DNA of 64,000 nucleotides. Origin: Methanobacteriota archaeon (GTDB lineage Archaea; Thermoplasmatota; Poseidoniia; Poseidoniales; Poseidoniaceae). Below the pieces are notes generated by a model. The model was not told the origin of the DNA. It was given only the letters and a program-made list of their open reading frames with translations, and ran no database searches. Position 1 is the first letter of the stretch, and each line of letters starts with the position of its first letter. The translations under genes were made by a program, and so were the position numbers. This document shows, piece after piece, positions 38,613 to 48,079 of the stretch. Location of the stretch: positions 25,113 to 89,112 of the forward strand of contig PBGP02000012.1 in NCBI GenBank assembly GCA_002720095.2, written 5' to 3'.

Positions 38613-39578
38613 ATGATAGTAAGTCGAACTCCTCTGAGAGTTTCATTTTGCGGAGGTGGTTCTGATCTTGAGGAGTATTTCAAGAATTCAGAATTCGGTG
38701 GATGTGTTACATCACTGGCTTTAAATAAATATATCTATGTTACAGTGAATCCAAGATTTGATGATTCTATCAGAGTGTCTTATTCTGAAATGGAAATTGT
38801 GGACGATTTTGAGAATTTGAATCATCAATTAGTCAAAGAAGCAATGCGAATGACTGGAATTACTAAGGGAGTAGAAATTACAACAATTGCTGATATACCA
38901 AGTAAAGGTAGCGGATTAGGTTCATCTTCTGCTGTCACCGTAGGTTTACTAAATGCGTTGCATTGCTACGCTGGTAGAAAACCTAGTGCGAGGCAACTCG
39001 CTGAAGAAGCCTGTAAGATAGAAATTGAATTATTAGGTCAAACAATTGGTAAACAAGATCAATATGCTGCAGCATTTGGTGGATGTAATCATATAATATT
39101 TAATCAAGATGATACCGTAGTAGTAGAAAATTTACCAAATGTAGAAAATTTAAAACATAATTTTGCGTTACTTTACACTGGAATAACTAGGTCAGCAATT
39201 GAAATTCTTACGGATCAAAATAACCGAACAAGTGAAAATAAGAAAAATCTTGAGGAAATTGTAACTCAAGCTAGAAAGGCAAAAATGATGATAATTGAGA
39301 AAGATTACTCAGGTTTAGGAGAATTACTTAACAATGCCTGGCTTTGTAAGAAAGAACTCAGTCCAAGTATAACAAATGAACAAATAGATTTAATGATTAA
39401 AAAATTATATTCTTGCGGAGTTAATGGAGCAAAACTATTGGGCGCAGGGGGAGGAGGGTACATTCTGTTTGAGGGAAATACACAAGTAATGGATTCCGTA
39501 AGGACACTTTTCCCTGAGAAAAAAATAATACCGTTAGACATAGACTATTCAGGTTCTTGTATTCTTTACGCGGATTAG
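38613..39578 (+). CDS. GHMP kinase, heptose-7-phosphate kinase-like
   Basis: MIVSRTPLRVSFCGGGSDLEEYF, KGSGLGSSSAVTVGLLNAL, GAKLLGAGGGGYILF. ORF opens at 38586 (TTG). Confidence 0.8.
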   Translation: MIVSRTPLRVSFCGGGSDLEEYFKNSEFGGCVTSLALNKYIYVTVNPRFDDSIRVSYSEMEIVDDFENLNHQLVKEAMRMTGITKGVEITTIADIPSKGSGLGSSSAVTVGLLNALHCYAGRKPSARQLAEEACKIEIELLGQTIGKQDQYAAAFGGCNHIIFNQDDTVVVENLPNVENLKHNFALLYTGITRSAIEILTDQNNRTSENKKNLEEIVTQARKAKMMIIEKDYSGLGELLNNAWLCKKELSPSITNEQIDLMIKKLYSCGVNGAKLLGAGGGGYILFEGNTQVMDSVRTLFPEKKIIPLDIDYSGSCILYAD

Positions 39579-39587
39579 GTGAAAGAT

Positions 39588-41957
39588 TTGAAGAAGGAAA
39601 TATTAATGATAATATGTTTAACAATCACTATTTTTTCAGAAATCCCGATGGCTAAAGCAAATAATAACCCTCTAGAATCAAATATTGAAATTACATTTGA
39701 ATTGCTTAATAATGAAAATGGTGAGACTATAGATTCAGCAGAAATATACGTAATAGAAGGGTGGACAGGAACAATATTCTATCAAAAAATAATTCAGTCA
39801 CAAGAAACAATTTCTATAATTCCTAATCATAGTTTCAGATTTAAATTAATTCACCAAGATTTTGAAACATGGTATTCCAAATCAGAGGTATATTCTAGTA
39901 GTGAATCAATAACTGTTAATTTCACAAATGGTAATGAGAATTATGAAAATATAACAGATAATCAAGTGAATAATACTGGAGGTGAGGTAGAATTGGAATT
40001 TTTAGAGCATATGTCAACTAATTCTAATTTAAATTTAAGTTGGAATGCAAAATATAATTTTTCGATGCACTTTGGAACAAATTTACTTCCATTTAATTTT
40101 TTAGGATTATCTTCTCAAATCGATTTTTGGTTCGGAAATAAAGATTCAACACTACAGATTAATGAACAAGAGGAATTTTTAAACTGGTTTTCAAAACAAG
40201 GATGGAGTGATTCATATTATGGGGGATGTTGTCGAATTGATGGAAATTTCATAAAAGCAGATGATTTAACAGGCCCATTGAACCCTTGGATTGAGTCAGA
40301 GTTAGGAATTTGGGGCTGGAATGAAACGAACTATTTTTCAGTTAAATCTGGTTTTACAAGTGGACGTTTGTTAGAGATACCATTGCAAAATGACATTAGA
40401 CAGTTATCCAAAATGACAATAATAACTCCATATGAATGGGAATTTAGATATACCCCAAACATAGATTGGATTAGTGGAACGCCCACAAAAATTACCGTAA
40501 ACAGAAGTATATCTGGAATTATGGGTTACTTTCCAATAGTCTTTGATAAAAATACACCACCTGAAGTTACAGGTAAAATCATAGATTTTCAAGGTACATC
40601 ACTACCTTTACACCAAAATATTACGTTAGATGCTACTAGTTCAGTAGATTCTTCACATGACATAGGTTTAGGAATGAATTTAGAATGTGGGTGGGAAATT
40701 TCTCAATACGGTACAAAAATTGAGAAGAAAGAATCTATGCTTTGGTCGGTTAACTTATCTGAATTTGGGTTTTTGCCAAACTCCACAGTTGTAACAAAAT
40801 TAATTTGTGAAGATCCACAAGGATTGACAGGTTTATGGGAGAAAAGTTGGTACTTGGATATTACTTCTCCAGAACCTATTGAAATATTTGGTGATGCAGA
40901 GTGTGTAGAAAAACCAGATTTGAAAAATTTATTATTTTGTGATAATTTGTTGGTGAAGTCTAGTGAAGTACTGGAATTTAATTTTACATTCTTAGATGAC
41001 GGGCCTACTTCTCCTTTAATTTCTTGGAAATCAAATCATATTGACGGATGGTTCTCAGAGGAAAGCAACATGAGTGTTATTTTTTGGCAAGGTCAGAATA
41101 CGAATATCAACTTTCTAAGTTCTGGAGATTTTCATCAGCAAAGAGAATTAGCAATGTGGGATTTAAATGTTACTTTATTAGATGAGGTTGGAAATAATTA
41201 TTTTAAGTCATGGAATGTTACCGTGTTAGATCGTTCCGCACCTAGGATAATTATGAAAATTTTGGACGGTAACGAAGAATTAAATCTTCTAAATGACATT
41301 AATTTTGGTGATAATGTTACTTTGGATATTAATTCTAGCTTTGATAATATAGATGCCATCGATAAAGTAAATTTTATTATTAAATTAAACGGGAATAAAA
41401 TTACTAATTCTAACGAAACTACATGGGATCAAACTAAGTCATTACAGTTAATCAACTTAGATGTTGGTTCTCATCAATTAATTATAAATGCTACAGATAG
41501 TTCTGGTAATTCGGTTGAAAATAAATATGAATTTTTGGTATTTCCTTCTAACAATCTCAAAATTATAGATTTCCAGATATCTCCTTCCAATGAAAAATTA
41601 ATTGTAGGTAAAAATGATTTTGATTTCAGTATAACTAATTCTGGTAGTAAATCATACGATGTAATTATCTGTGTTCAAGAGCAATGTTTGGATTCAGATG
41701 GATTGGGTGCAACCATCGATGGACATGGGTATTCAAATTTTTCATTAACATTTAATCTGAATCAATCTGAATTTTTAGATGTAAATTATAAATTTAAGTC
41801 AGATACAGATATTATTGAGTATAATGTAACTTATGAATTTGAATTTAAAAATGATAAAAATAATTTTGCAATCATTACTACAGTATCAATATCAGTATTT
41901 TTAGTAATTATAATTACTATTAGGTTTATAGTTAGTAATAGACTCGGTAAAATCTAA
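39588..41957 (+). CDS. Large secreted/surface protein with Ig-like domains and C-terminal TM
   Basis: Signal peptide, many N-glycosylation sequons, PKD/Ig-like segments, C-terminal TM (TVSISVFLVIIITIRFIV). TTG start inferred 5 nt after GGTGA. Confidence 0.65.
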   Translation: MKKEILMIICLTITIFSEIPMAKANNNPLESNIEITFELLNNENGETIDSAEIYVIEGWTGTIFYQKIIQSQETISIIPNHSFRFKLIHQDFETWYSKSEVYSSSESITVNFTNGNENYENITDNQVNNTGGEVELEFLEHMSTNSNLNLSWNAKYNFSMHFGTNLLPFNFLGLSSQIDFWFGNKDSTLQINEQEEFLNWFSKQGWSDSYYGGCCRIDGNFIKADDLTGPLNPWIESELGIWGWNETNYFSVKSGFTSGRLLEIPLQNDIRQLSKMTIITPYEWEFRYTPNIDWISGTPTKITVNRSISGIMGYFPIVFDKNTPPEVTGKIIDFQGTSLPLHQNITLDATSSVDSSHDIGLGMNLECGWEISQYGTKIEKKESMLWSVNLSEFGFLPNSTVVTKLICEDPQGLTGLWEKSWYLDITSPEPIEIFGDAECVEKPDLKNLLFCDNLLVKSSEVLEFNFTFLDDGPTSPLISWKSNHIDGWFSEESNMSVIFWQGQNTNINFLSSGDFHQQRELAMWDLNVTLLDEVGNNYFKSWNVTVLDRSAPRIIMKILDGNEELNLLNDINFGDNVTLDINSSFDNIDAIDKVNFIIKLNGNKITNSNETTWDQTKSLQLINLDVGSHQLIINATDSSGNSVENKYEFLVFPSNNLKIIDFQISPSNEKLIVGKNDFDFSITNSGSKSYDVIICVQEQCLDSDGLGATIDGHGYSNFSLTFNLNQSEFLDVNYKFKSDTDIIEYNVTYEFEFKNDKNNFAIITTVSISVFLVIIITIRFIVSNRLGKI

Positions 41958-41970
41958 ACTGGTGAAAGAT

Positions 41971-43698
41971 TTGCAAGTTTCAACACCTGAATTATTCCTT
42001 GAAGAGGAGTTGACTATTAAGAAAAGAATAGAATTTATTTCTTTTATTTCAGGAATAATTTTATTTTTTTCCGCTCTTTGGTGTTTATTGCCAATTTTTA
42101 CAAATAACATTGATCCTCTTAAAGTATTAGCTCCAGCTGTGGTAGCTTTATTTTGGGTAGGTTTTATTCCAGACTTTCCTATCGAAAATTCAACAACACG
42201 ATCAAGAATAGGGGGTACAACATCTATAATTTGGATTCCTGTATTGGTAATTGGTTTAAATTCTCTTTTAGAAGATAGTTTCAAATTTTTAGGTTCTATC
42301 TTGTTAATATCTAGTTCTTTAATATTATTATTTTGCTCCAGAAAGATTCTATTTGGAAGTTTTAAAGTGATTAGATATCGTACATTAATGTATTTAGTTG
42401 GAATATTTGCTGGTTTTTCAGTTTTAGTACCTTTTGGTTTTGAGGAATTTAAAATTGGATATTTGGGAATTTTATTCGGATTAGTAATACTTATTTTTGA
42501 TTGGTTTGGTAGTGATGAAGAGAGACTAATTAGAAGAGAATTTAAACAAAGATTAGATATTATTGAGGGAGAACTACTAATTGAAAGATCAAAAGGTAGA
42601 GCTGTTGATCAAGCAGCATCACTAGTTCTCTCTGCCTCACAAGAGGGACACTTAGATCCTAATTATGGGCTTGAACTTCTAAATCGCGCAAAAGATTCCA
42701 TGGTAAGAGTTATTCGTTTGGAAAAAGATATTTTAGAAATTAAAAAAGACTCTGAATTAATAATTAATCAGGCTGAAAATATCACACCACTTATTAAAAA
42801 TCCAAGAAGAACTTTTGTCCAAGCTGAAAGAGAAATTGAATTGGGTAGTTTAGAAGAAAGTGAACTGTTATTCCGGTTATCAAAGAAACAAGCTAGTGAG
42901 ATAATTGAATGGTGGGAGAAAGCTGAATTAGCAATTAAAAATGCAAAAAAATTGTTAATTAAGCACGATGGACACGCTGTTGAATCATTACATTCCCAAT
43001 TGATTGAAGCAGAAAATTATTTGGAAAACGAAAAACCAAAACTCGCATTTGATTTTGCGATTTCCATTCCAGCTCAAATAGAATCTGTAGAAGAAAATTT
43101 CGAAATCACATCAGAATTATTTATCGAAGTTAAACAAAAATTAGATGCTGCAGAGGGATTAAATTTAGATTTATGGCATAAAAATCATTTTCGAGCAAGC
43201 GAAGCTATTTCAAGAGGAGATTACAGTCTAGCTCGTGGCTTATTAGAAAGTATACTCAGAGAATTAGATTTAGAAAGAGAATCCATGGAAAAAATAAGAA
43301 TCGAACTTAATCAAAGAAGTAAATTAAGATCAAAATGGGAAATCTTAGGAAACAGCGAAAAATGGGATAGATATTTAGAGGAAATTGAAGATTTCGCTAA
43401 AAAATTAGAGTGGAGTCATGCATCAATTTTATTGGATAGACTTGTTGATAATTTGGAAATTGAGCTAGAATCGTTTAATGAAGCCAATGAATTACTTAAT
43501 TTCGCCAAAAAAGAGTGGTTTTCTCTAAGAGAAGAATGTGATAAGAAAGGAATTAATAATCTTGACGAGCAGAGAATTTATGGAGATAATTTAATTTCAA
43601 ATTCTCATAAGAAAATTCTAACAGGAGATGTTCAAGAAGGACTAAATTTCTTGGGAGATTTGGATTTATTGATGGAAAAGTTGAGAAGAAGAATATAA
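41971..43698 (+). CDS. Polytopic membrane protein with C-terminal helical tandem repeats
   Basis: Several N-terminal TMs, then a charged helical region with about 62-aa periodicity. Confidence 0.65.
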   Translation: MQVSTPELFLEEELTIKKRIEFISFISGIILFFSALWCLLPIFTNNIDPLKVLAPAVVALFWVGFIPDFPIENSTTRSRIGGTTSIIWIPVLVIGLNSLLEDSFKFLGSILLISSSLILLFCSRKILFGSFKVIRYRTLMYLVGIFAGFSVLVPFGFEEFKIGYLGILFGLVILIFDWFGSDEERLIRREFKQRLDIIEGELLIERSKGRAVDQAASLVLSASQEGHLDPNYGLELLNRAKDSMVRVIRLEKDILEIKKDSELIINQAENITPLIKNPRRTFVQAEREIELGSLEESELLFRLSKKQASEIIEWWEKAELAIKNAKKLLIKHDGHAVESLHSQLIEAENYLENEKPKLAFDFAISIPAQIESVEENFEITSELFIEVKQKLDAAEGLNLDLWHKNHFRASEAISRGDYSLARGLLESILRELDLERESMEKIRIELNQRSKLRSKWEILGNSEKWDRYLEEIEDFAKKLEWSHASILLDRLVDNLEIELESFNEANELLNFAKKEWFSLREECDKKGINNLDEQRIYGDNLISNSHKKILTGDVQEGLNFLGDLDLLMEKLRRRI

Positions 43699-43701
43699 TT
43701 T

Positions 43702-44376
43702 TCATTCAGCCAACAAAATCTTTACATCTTCAACAACTAATTCAGGAACCCAGTCTAAATCCATCCATTCAACGCGTTGTTTTAGATTTTTATCAAGTAT
43801 AAATGTTGATGTAGTGTGATCGATGAAGTATTCATACGGATGATGCCTTCCACTAGTTTCAGCACTGCTCGTCTCGTTAGCTTTGTAGGTCTGTAAACCA
43901 ACACCGAATGCCCCCCAAATTTCTTCCATCACAGCTATTTCTTCTGGGTTAAACTCACCGTCATTGTCAGGATCTACATCCCACGACAGAAAGTGCCAAT
44001 CGACAGACATGTTCTCTTTCCACTGCTTCATTGATTCAGGGGTATCTAGCCAAGGGTCTACAGTAACTGCAAGTATTTCTAATTCTGACTTATATTCGTT
44101 CGGGAATTGTTCTGAGAGCCACTTCAAGGATTGAACCACTACTGGACAAACATCAGGGCATCTAGTGAATAAAAAAGAAATTACCACAACTTTTCCTTCA
44201 TACTCGCTTAAATTAAATTCAGAATTATTTTCTGTAATTAATGTGAAGATTGGAACCTCTTTATTATCAATATCTATACCGTAAAATACGTCAACATCCT
44301 CTTCGATTGCACCTTGAAAACATCCAGACATTAATATTGAAATCAATAAAATTGAAAAATATTTTTTGTGTTTCAT
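43702..44376 (-). CDS. SCO1/SenC-family copper chaperone / thioredoxin-like protein
   Basis: Lipobox MSGC; VVISFLFTRCPDVCPVVVQSL (CxxxC); conserved His in EYFIDHTTSTFILDK. Confidence 0.9.
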   Translation of the reverse strand: MKHKKYFSILLISILMSGCFQGAIEEDVDVFYGIDIDNKEVPIFTLITENNSEFNLSEYEGKVVVISFLFTRCPDVCPVVVQSLKWLSEQFPNEYKSELEILAVTVDPWLDTPESMKQWKENMSVDWHFLSWDVDPDNDGEFNPEEIAVMEEIWGAFGVGLQTYKANETSSAETSGRHHPYEYFIDHTTSTFILDKNLKQRVEWMDLDWVPELVVEDVKILLAE

Positions 44377-44385
44377 CTAACCATC

Positions 44386-46206
44386 TCAACTTTTCATATA
44401 AGGGACATCTATATCTAACTGCATCACATATAATCCGGTGGTAATGCATGACGCATATGTGATACCATCTTGCCACTCCGCAGCCCATAAAAAAGGTGTC
44501 CATCCGAAATCATAGTAATCAGAATCAAGTTGAGTACCATCAACTCCATGGGGTAAGTAATATCCAACCGTTGCATCAAAATGAACATCAGTATTGTTAT
44601 CTTCTTTATCTGCTGCCATAAGTGTTTCAATATCGATAATCCACAAACCAGCATGATAATGCGAGATATAAACTCTTCCATCCCATCCTCCACCATGAGA
44701 ATTGTCAGTCTCATCGTCTGTAATGAAATATTCCGAGTCAAGATTATGTGGGCTGAACAATAGCCATTCTTCGGCACTTGGATGTGCTTGGCAATCCGCT
44801 CCATAGCAATGATCGTGAGCATAAGGAATTTCCCAATCATGAATTAATTCAGGAAGAAATCTTACATTCCCATTCTCCATTTTATATTCTGTTGTATCTA
44901 AAAGATATATCATTCCTGTACCCACAGAAGTCGAAAGTACTTCTGTGGCAGCTAAGGTTAAGTGTCGTTTTCCTTCATATCCAAGATGACTGGCATCAAC
45001 CATCTCAGGGAATGGCTCAGTGTAGTGAATGTAAGATGAACGACCACCATTTTCATTTCCATTCGTGCCACTGTCTGGTAAACCGTCATTATCAAAATCT
45101 GAAAATTCCATCCATTGTCCGACTTCTGGTGCTCTCCACCTGCACATTAGGGGGTTACCTAACCCAGCTTTACATGTCGTAGCTAGAGGAACATATAGTT
45201 GTGGAGAATTTGTAGGGTGAGGAACATCTGAAACATCTGCAATTCTTAGTCCAGCTTCCCAATATGAACCGTACAGATATGTTCTACCATGCCTCGGATC
45301 GTCTGTGTCATTTCCTGGCCAAAGTTGAACTGTCATATCATGAATGTAAATCCAACCACCATTAGTTGATGCCCAGTTTACCTCATATTCTCCGACTTTA
45401 ATGACTGTGTGTCCCACACCTGAAGATTGAACGCCATCTAATAGTCTAGCTGCAGATCCTTGTAAGTTTAAGTGAGCAATAGTTACTCCTCCGCAGGCCT
45501 CTCCTACTGCGGTATCGCAGTCATCATAGTCAGGATTAGCAACAAATATGTACCATTCATTATCAATCATATGTGTGTAAAGATTATGAGGTCCACTTGG
45601 GTGATCGGCATCATACCAAGAATCAACATGAAATGGTTGAGTTTTATTGGTTACATCAATTAAATTCACAGAAACTTGAAAAGGATCAGACCATTCTCCA
45701 ACATTTGGATCAGCGTATCCAGGATCTATTAATTGATTTTGAGTAATCACATATTCTCTTCCATCATATTCAAGATATTTTACATCTAATACTTGCGTAT
45801 TTGGGTCATAATACTTCCCAACTTGTGTAATATTTCTAGGATCTGTGACATCAGTAATATGAAACTCAGACCATCCAGCTTGGTACACATATGTTCTACC
45901 GTCTGGAGCGGTGGCAACCTGAATTTCGGCGTTCCCAGGGTTAGTAAGAGGCTCAAAATCCAAAAATTCGATATTCCCCGAAGATAAGTTATGTTGAGAT
46001 GCATTTCTATGATCATGCTCATCTCCCTGTAACAGAGGATCTCCTCCACTAAAAATTGAATTTACTGTTCCTTCATCTATTTCAGAATTATCCAGAAAGA
46101 AAACAGATGTAGAAACCACGCTAATTACTACCAAGATCGTAGTAATTAAAATCAACATTTCTTTGTTTTCAAATTTAACAGGATTTTCCAATGTCTGTTC
46201 ACCCAT
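44386..46206 (-). CDS. LVIVD-repeat-like membrane-anchored beta-propeller protein
   Basis: N-terminal TM; repeats such as FHITDVTDPRNITQVGKYYD, VNLIDVTNKTQPFHVDSWYD, LRIADVSDVPHPTN, LWIIDIETL. Confidence 0.7.
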   Translation of the reverse strand: MGEQTLENPVKFENKEMLILITTILVVISVVSTSVFFLDNSEIDEGTVNSIFSGGDPLLQGDEHDHRNASQHNLSSGNIEFLDFEPLTNPGNAEIQVATAPDGRTYVYQAGWSEFHITDVTDPRNITQVGKYYDPNTQVLDVKYLEYDGREYVITQNQLIDPGYADPNVGEWSDPFQVSVNLIDVTNKTQPFHVDSWYDADHPSGPHNLYTHMIDNEWYIFVANPDYDDCDTAVGEACGGVTIAHLNLQGSAARLLDGVQSSGVGHTVIKVGEYEVNWASTNGGWIYIHDMTVQLWPGNDTDDPRHGRTYLYGSYWEAGLRIADVSDVPHPTNSPQLYVPLATTCKAGLGNPLMCRWRAPEVGQWMEFSDFDNDGLPDSGTNGNENGGRSSYIHYTEPFPEMVDASHLGYEGKRHLTLAATEVLSTSVGTGMIYLLDTTEYKMENGNVRFLPELIHDWEIPYAHDHCYGADCQAHPSAEEWLLFSPHNLDSEYFITDDETDNSHGGGWDGRVYISHYHAGLWIIDIETLMAADKEDNNTDVHFDATVGYYLPHGVDGTQLDSDYYDFGWTPFLWAAEWQDGITYASCITTGLYVMQLDIDVPYMKS

Positions 46207-46259
46207 TGTTCAGCCCAATACAGCGTTTTTTATTTATGCATTGGTGTCTTGGGATATGT

Positions 46260-46922
46260 ATGCGCAGAGTGAATATAGGGTGTCTCATATCTATTTTTAT
46301 CCTTTCAGTACTTTTCATTCCTCCAGCAAGTTCTCATGATGCAAGTGCTTTGACTACAAACATTAAATCATCAGATGTTCAACCAAATAATGCAAATATC
46401 TTGTTAGGAGATAGCGTTTATTGGATTAATCTTGATTCTAGGGAAAATGTGACGCACCGGATTGTTAGAGATTTTGATGGTGACGGTTTATACAACGGAA
46501 CGAACGATTGGGATTCTGGTATTTTACTCGCTTGGACATCAAATGGAACTTGTATAGATCAAAATGGAAGTAAGATTCAAGGATGTGCAGTTACCTATGA
46601 ACTTAACTTTAACGATACTTCAGATATTGGCACTTATGAATATATCAATCTGATTTACCTAAATGGTACATTAATTGAGAACAGAACATTTACAGTTACG
46701 GTAAAACCAGATACCCATCAAGAAGCTATTAGCACATATTGTTTTGGAGATGATTGTGAAGAAGAGATAGTGCCCTCAACTAATATTGAAAGTTCTATTG
46801 AAAATGATAAACCATACTGGTTACTTTATGTCTCTGGAACCACTGGATTTCTAGCACTTGTTTTAGGAATTAAAATGATCTTCTTTCATCAAAATAACAC
46901 TAATGTCGAGGGTAAAAATTAG
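46260..46922 (+). CDS. Membrane-anchored cupredoxin-like protein
   Basis: Signal peptide MRRVNIGCLISIFILSVLF, cupredoxin-like NILLGDSVYWINLDSRENVTHRIV and DIGTYEYINLIYLNGTLI, C-terminal TM. Upstream Met at 46191 is less likely. Confidence 0.55.
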   Translation: MRRVNIGCLISIFILSVLFIPPASSHDASALTTNIKSSDVQPNNANILLGDSVYWINLDSRENVTHRIVRDFDGDGLYNGTNDWDSGILLAWTSNGTCIDQNGSKIQGCAVTYELNFNDTSDIGTYEYINLIYLNGTLIENRTFTVTVKPDTHQEAISTYCFGDDCEEEIVPSTNIESSIENDKPYWLLYVSGTTGFLALVLGIKMIFFHQNNTNVEGKN

Positions 46923-46949
46923 CTAAAATGATAACTTAAACTGATTAAT

Positions 46950-47687
46950 ATGGTGAAATCAATCAGAAGGGATCATTTGCCATTTCCCATGCCAAAACGT
47001 CCACACTCATTAGTACAGCAATGGAGATATCTGAGCTTTTTACATTGGGAAGTTGATTCCGAAAAACTAAAAGCTTACATTCCCGAAGGATTGGAGATTG
47101 ACTTTTTCAACGGGAAATCGTATGTTGGTGTGATTCCTTTCATGATGAAGAATGTCAGGCCTAGGTTATTACCATCAGTGCCAGGAATTTCCACATTTCC
47201 TGAATTTAATATCAGAACATATGTCACGAAAAATGGCAAACCTGGAGTTCTATTCTTGACTTTGGATGCAAAGAGCAGAATCACTTGTTTTTATGCACCT
47301 AGGGCTTATGGATTGCCCTATAACTATGCTAAATGTCAATTAAAAATTGAGGAAAATTATTATTCATGGAAATCTAAGAGGTCTAAAAATGGTTATGAAT
47401 TAGAGGGTTCGTGTATTGCTGTTGGTGAAGAATTACAGGCTAAATCGGGGTCTCTTGAAGAGTTCCTTTTTGAACGATATTCATTGTATGTGGAGCATAA
47501 AAAATCTACTAGAATGGCTTACACATTGCATGATCCATGGAAATTTAGACTTGCTAAAGCAGAGTTAAAAACTAATAGTTTTGTTGAATCTTTTAATCTT
47601 GGAATTAAAGACCCTTTGACACCAGATTTAGTTCACATTTCTGATGGAGTTTATGTCCATACATGGTCAATTGAAAATTTGGAATGA
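46950..47687 (+). CDS. DUF2071 (YqjF-like) family protein
   Basis: RPHSLVQQWRYLSFLHWEVDSEKLKAYIPEGLEIDFFNGKSYVGVIPFMMKNVRPR. Confidence 0.8.
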   Translation: MVKSIRRDHLPFPMPKRPHSLVQQWRYLSFLHWEVDSEKLKAYIPEGLEIDFFNGKSYVGVIPFMMKNVRPRLLPSVPGISTFPEFNIRTYVTKNGKPGVLFLTLDAKSRITCFYAPRAYGLPYNYAKCQLKIEENYYSWKSKRSKNGYELEGSCIAVGEELQAKSGSLEEFLFERYSLYVEHKKSTRMAYTLHDPWKFRLAKAELKTNSFVESFNLGIKDPLTPDLVHISDGVYVHTWSIENLE

Positions 47688-48079
47688 AAAATATGAACGA
47701 AAAGACAGATTATCTAATACTTGATGGAGACTGTGGACTTTGTAATCAAATTGCGATATTCATAGAAAAATATCGAAATAAAGATAAAAAATTGACATAT
47801 TTATCAATTAAATCAGAACATGGCAAAAAAATTATTGCACATTTATCGACAAAAATGCAAAGTGCAGATTCAGTCTATTTAGTAAGGAATAATAAAACAT
47901 ACATTCGTTCAGCAGCGGGAATAAGAATTCTTCTTTATCTAAAATGGTATTGTAAAATCTGGTATCCAGTTTGTTGGATATTTCCACTACCTTTACGTGA
48001 TATAATATATCGAATAATAGCCAAAAATAGGCATAAATTTTTTAGTAAACCTGAAGTTTGTTTATTTCCAATGGATTAA
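47684..48079 (+). CDS. DUF393 / DCC-family thiol-disulfide oxidoreductase-like protein
   Basis: YLILDGDCGLCNQIAIFIEKYR; AAGIRILLYL. Confidence 0.85.
   Translation: MKNMNEKTDYLILDGDCGLCNQIAIFIEKYRNKDKKLTYLSIKSEHGKKIIAHLSTKMQSADSVYLVRNNKTYIRSAAGIRILLYLKWYCKIWYPVCWIFPLPLRDIIYRIIAKNRHKFFSKPEVCLFPMD

Noticed and set aside
44424-44840. Overlapping minus-strand ORF in another frame (138 aa)
   Set aside because: Out-of-frame shadow within the LVIVD-like gene; no recognisable family.
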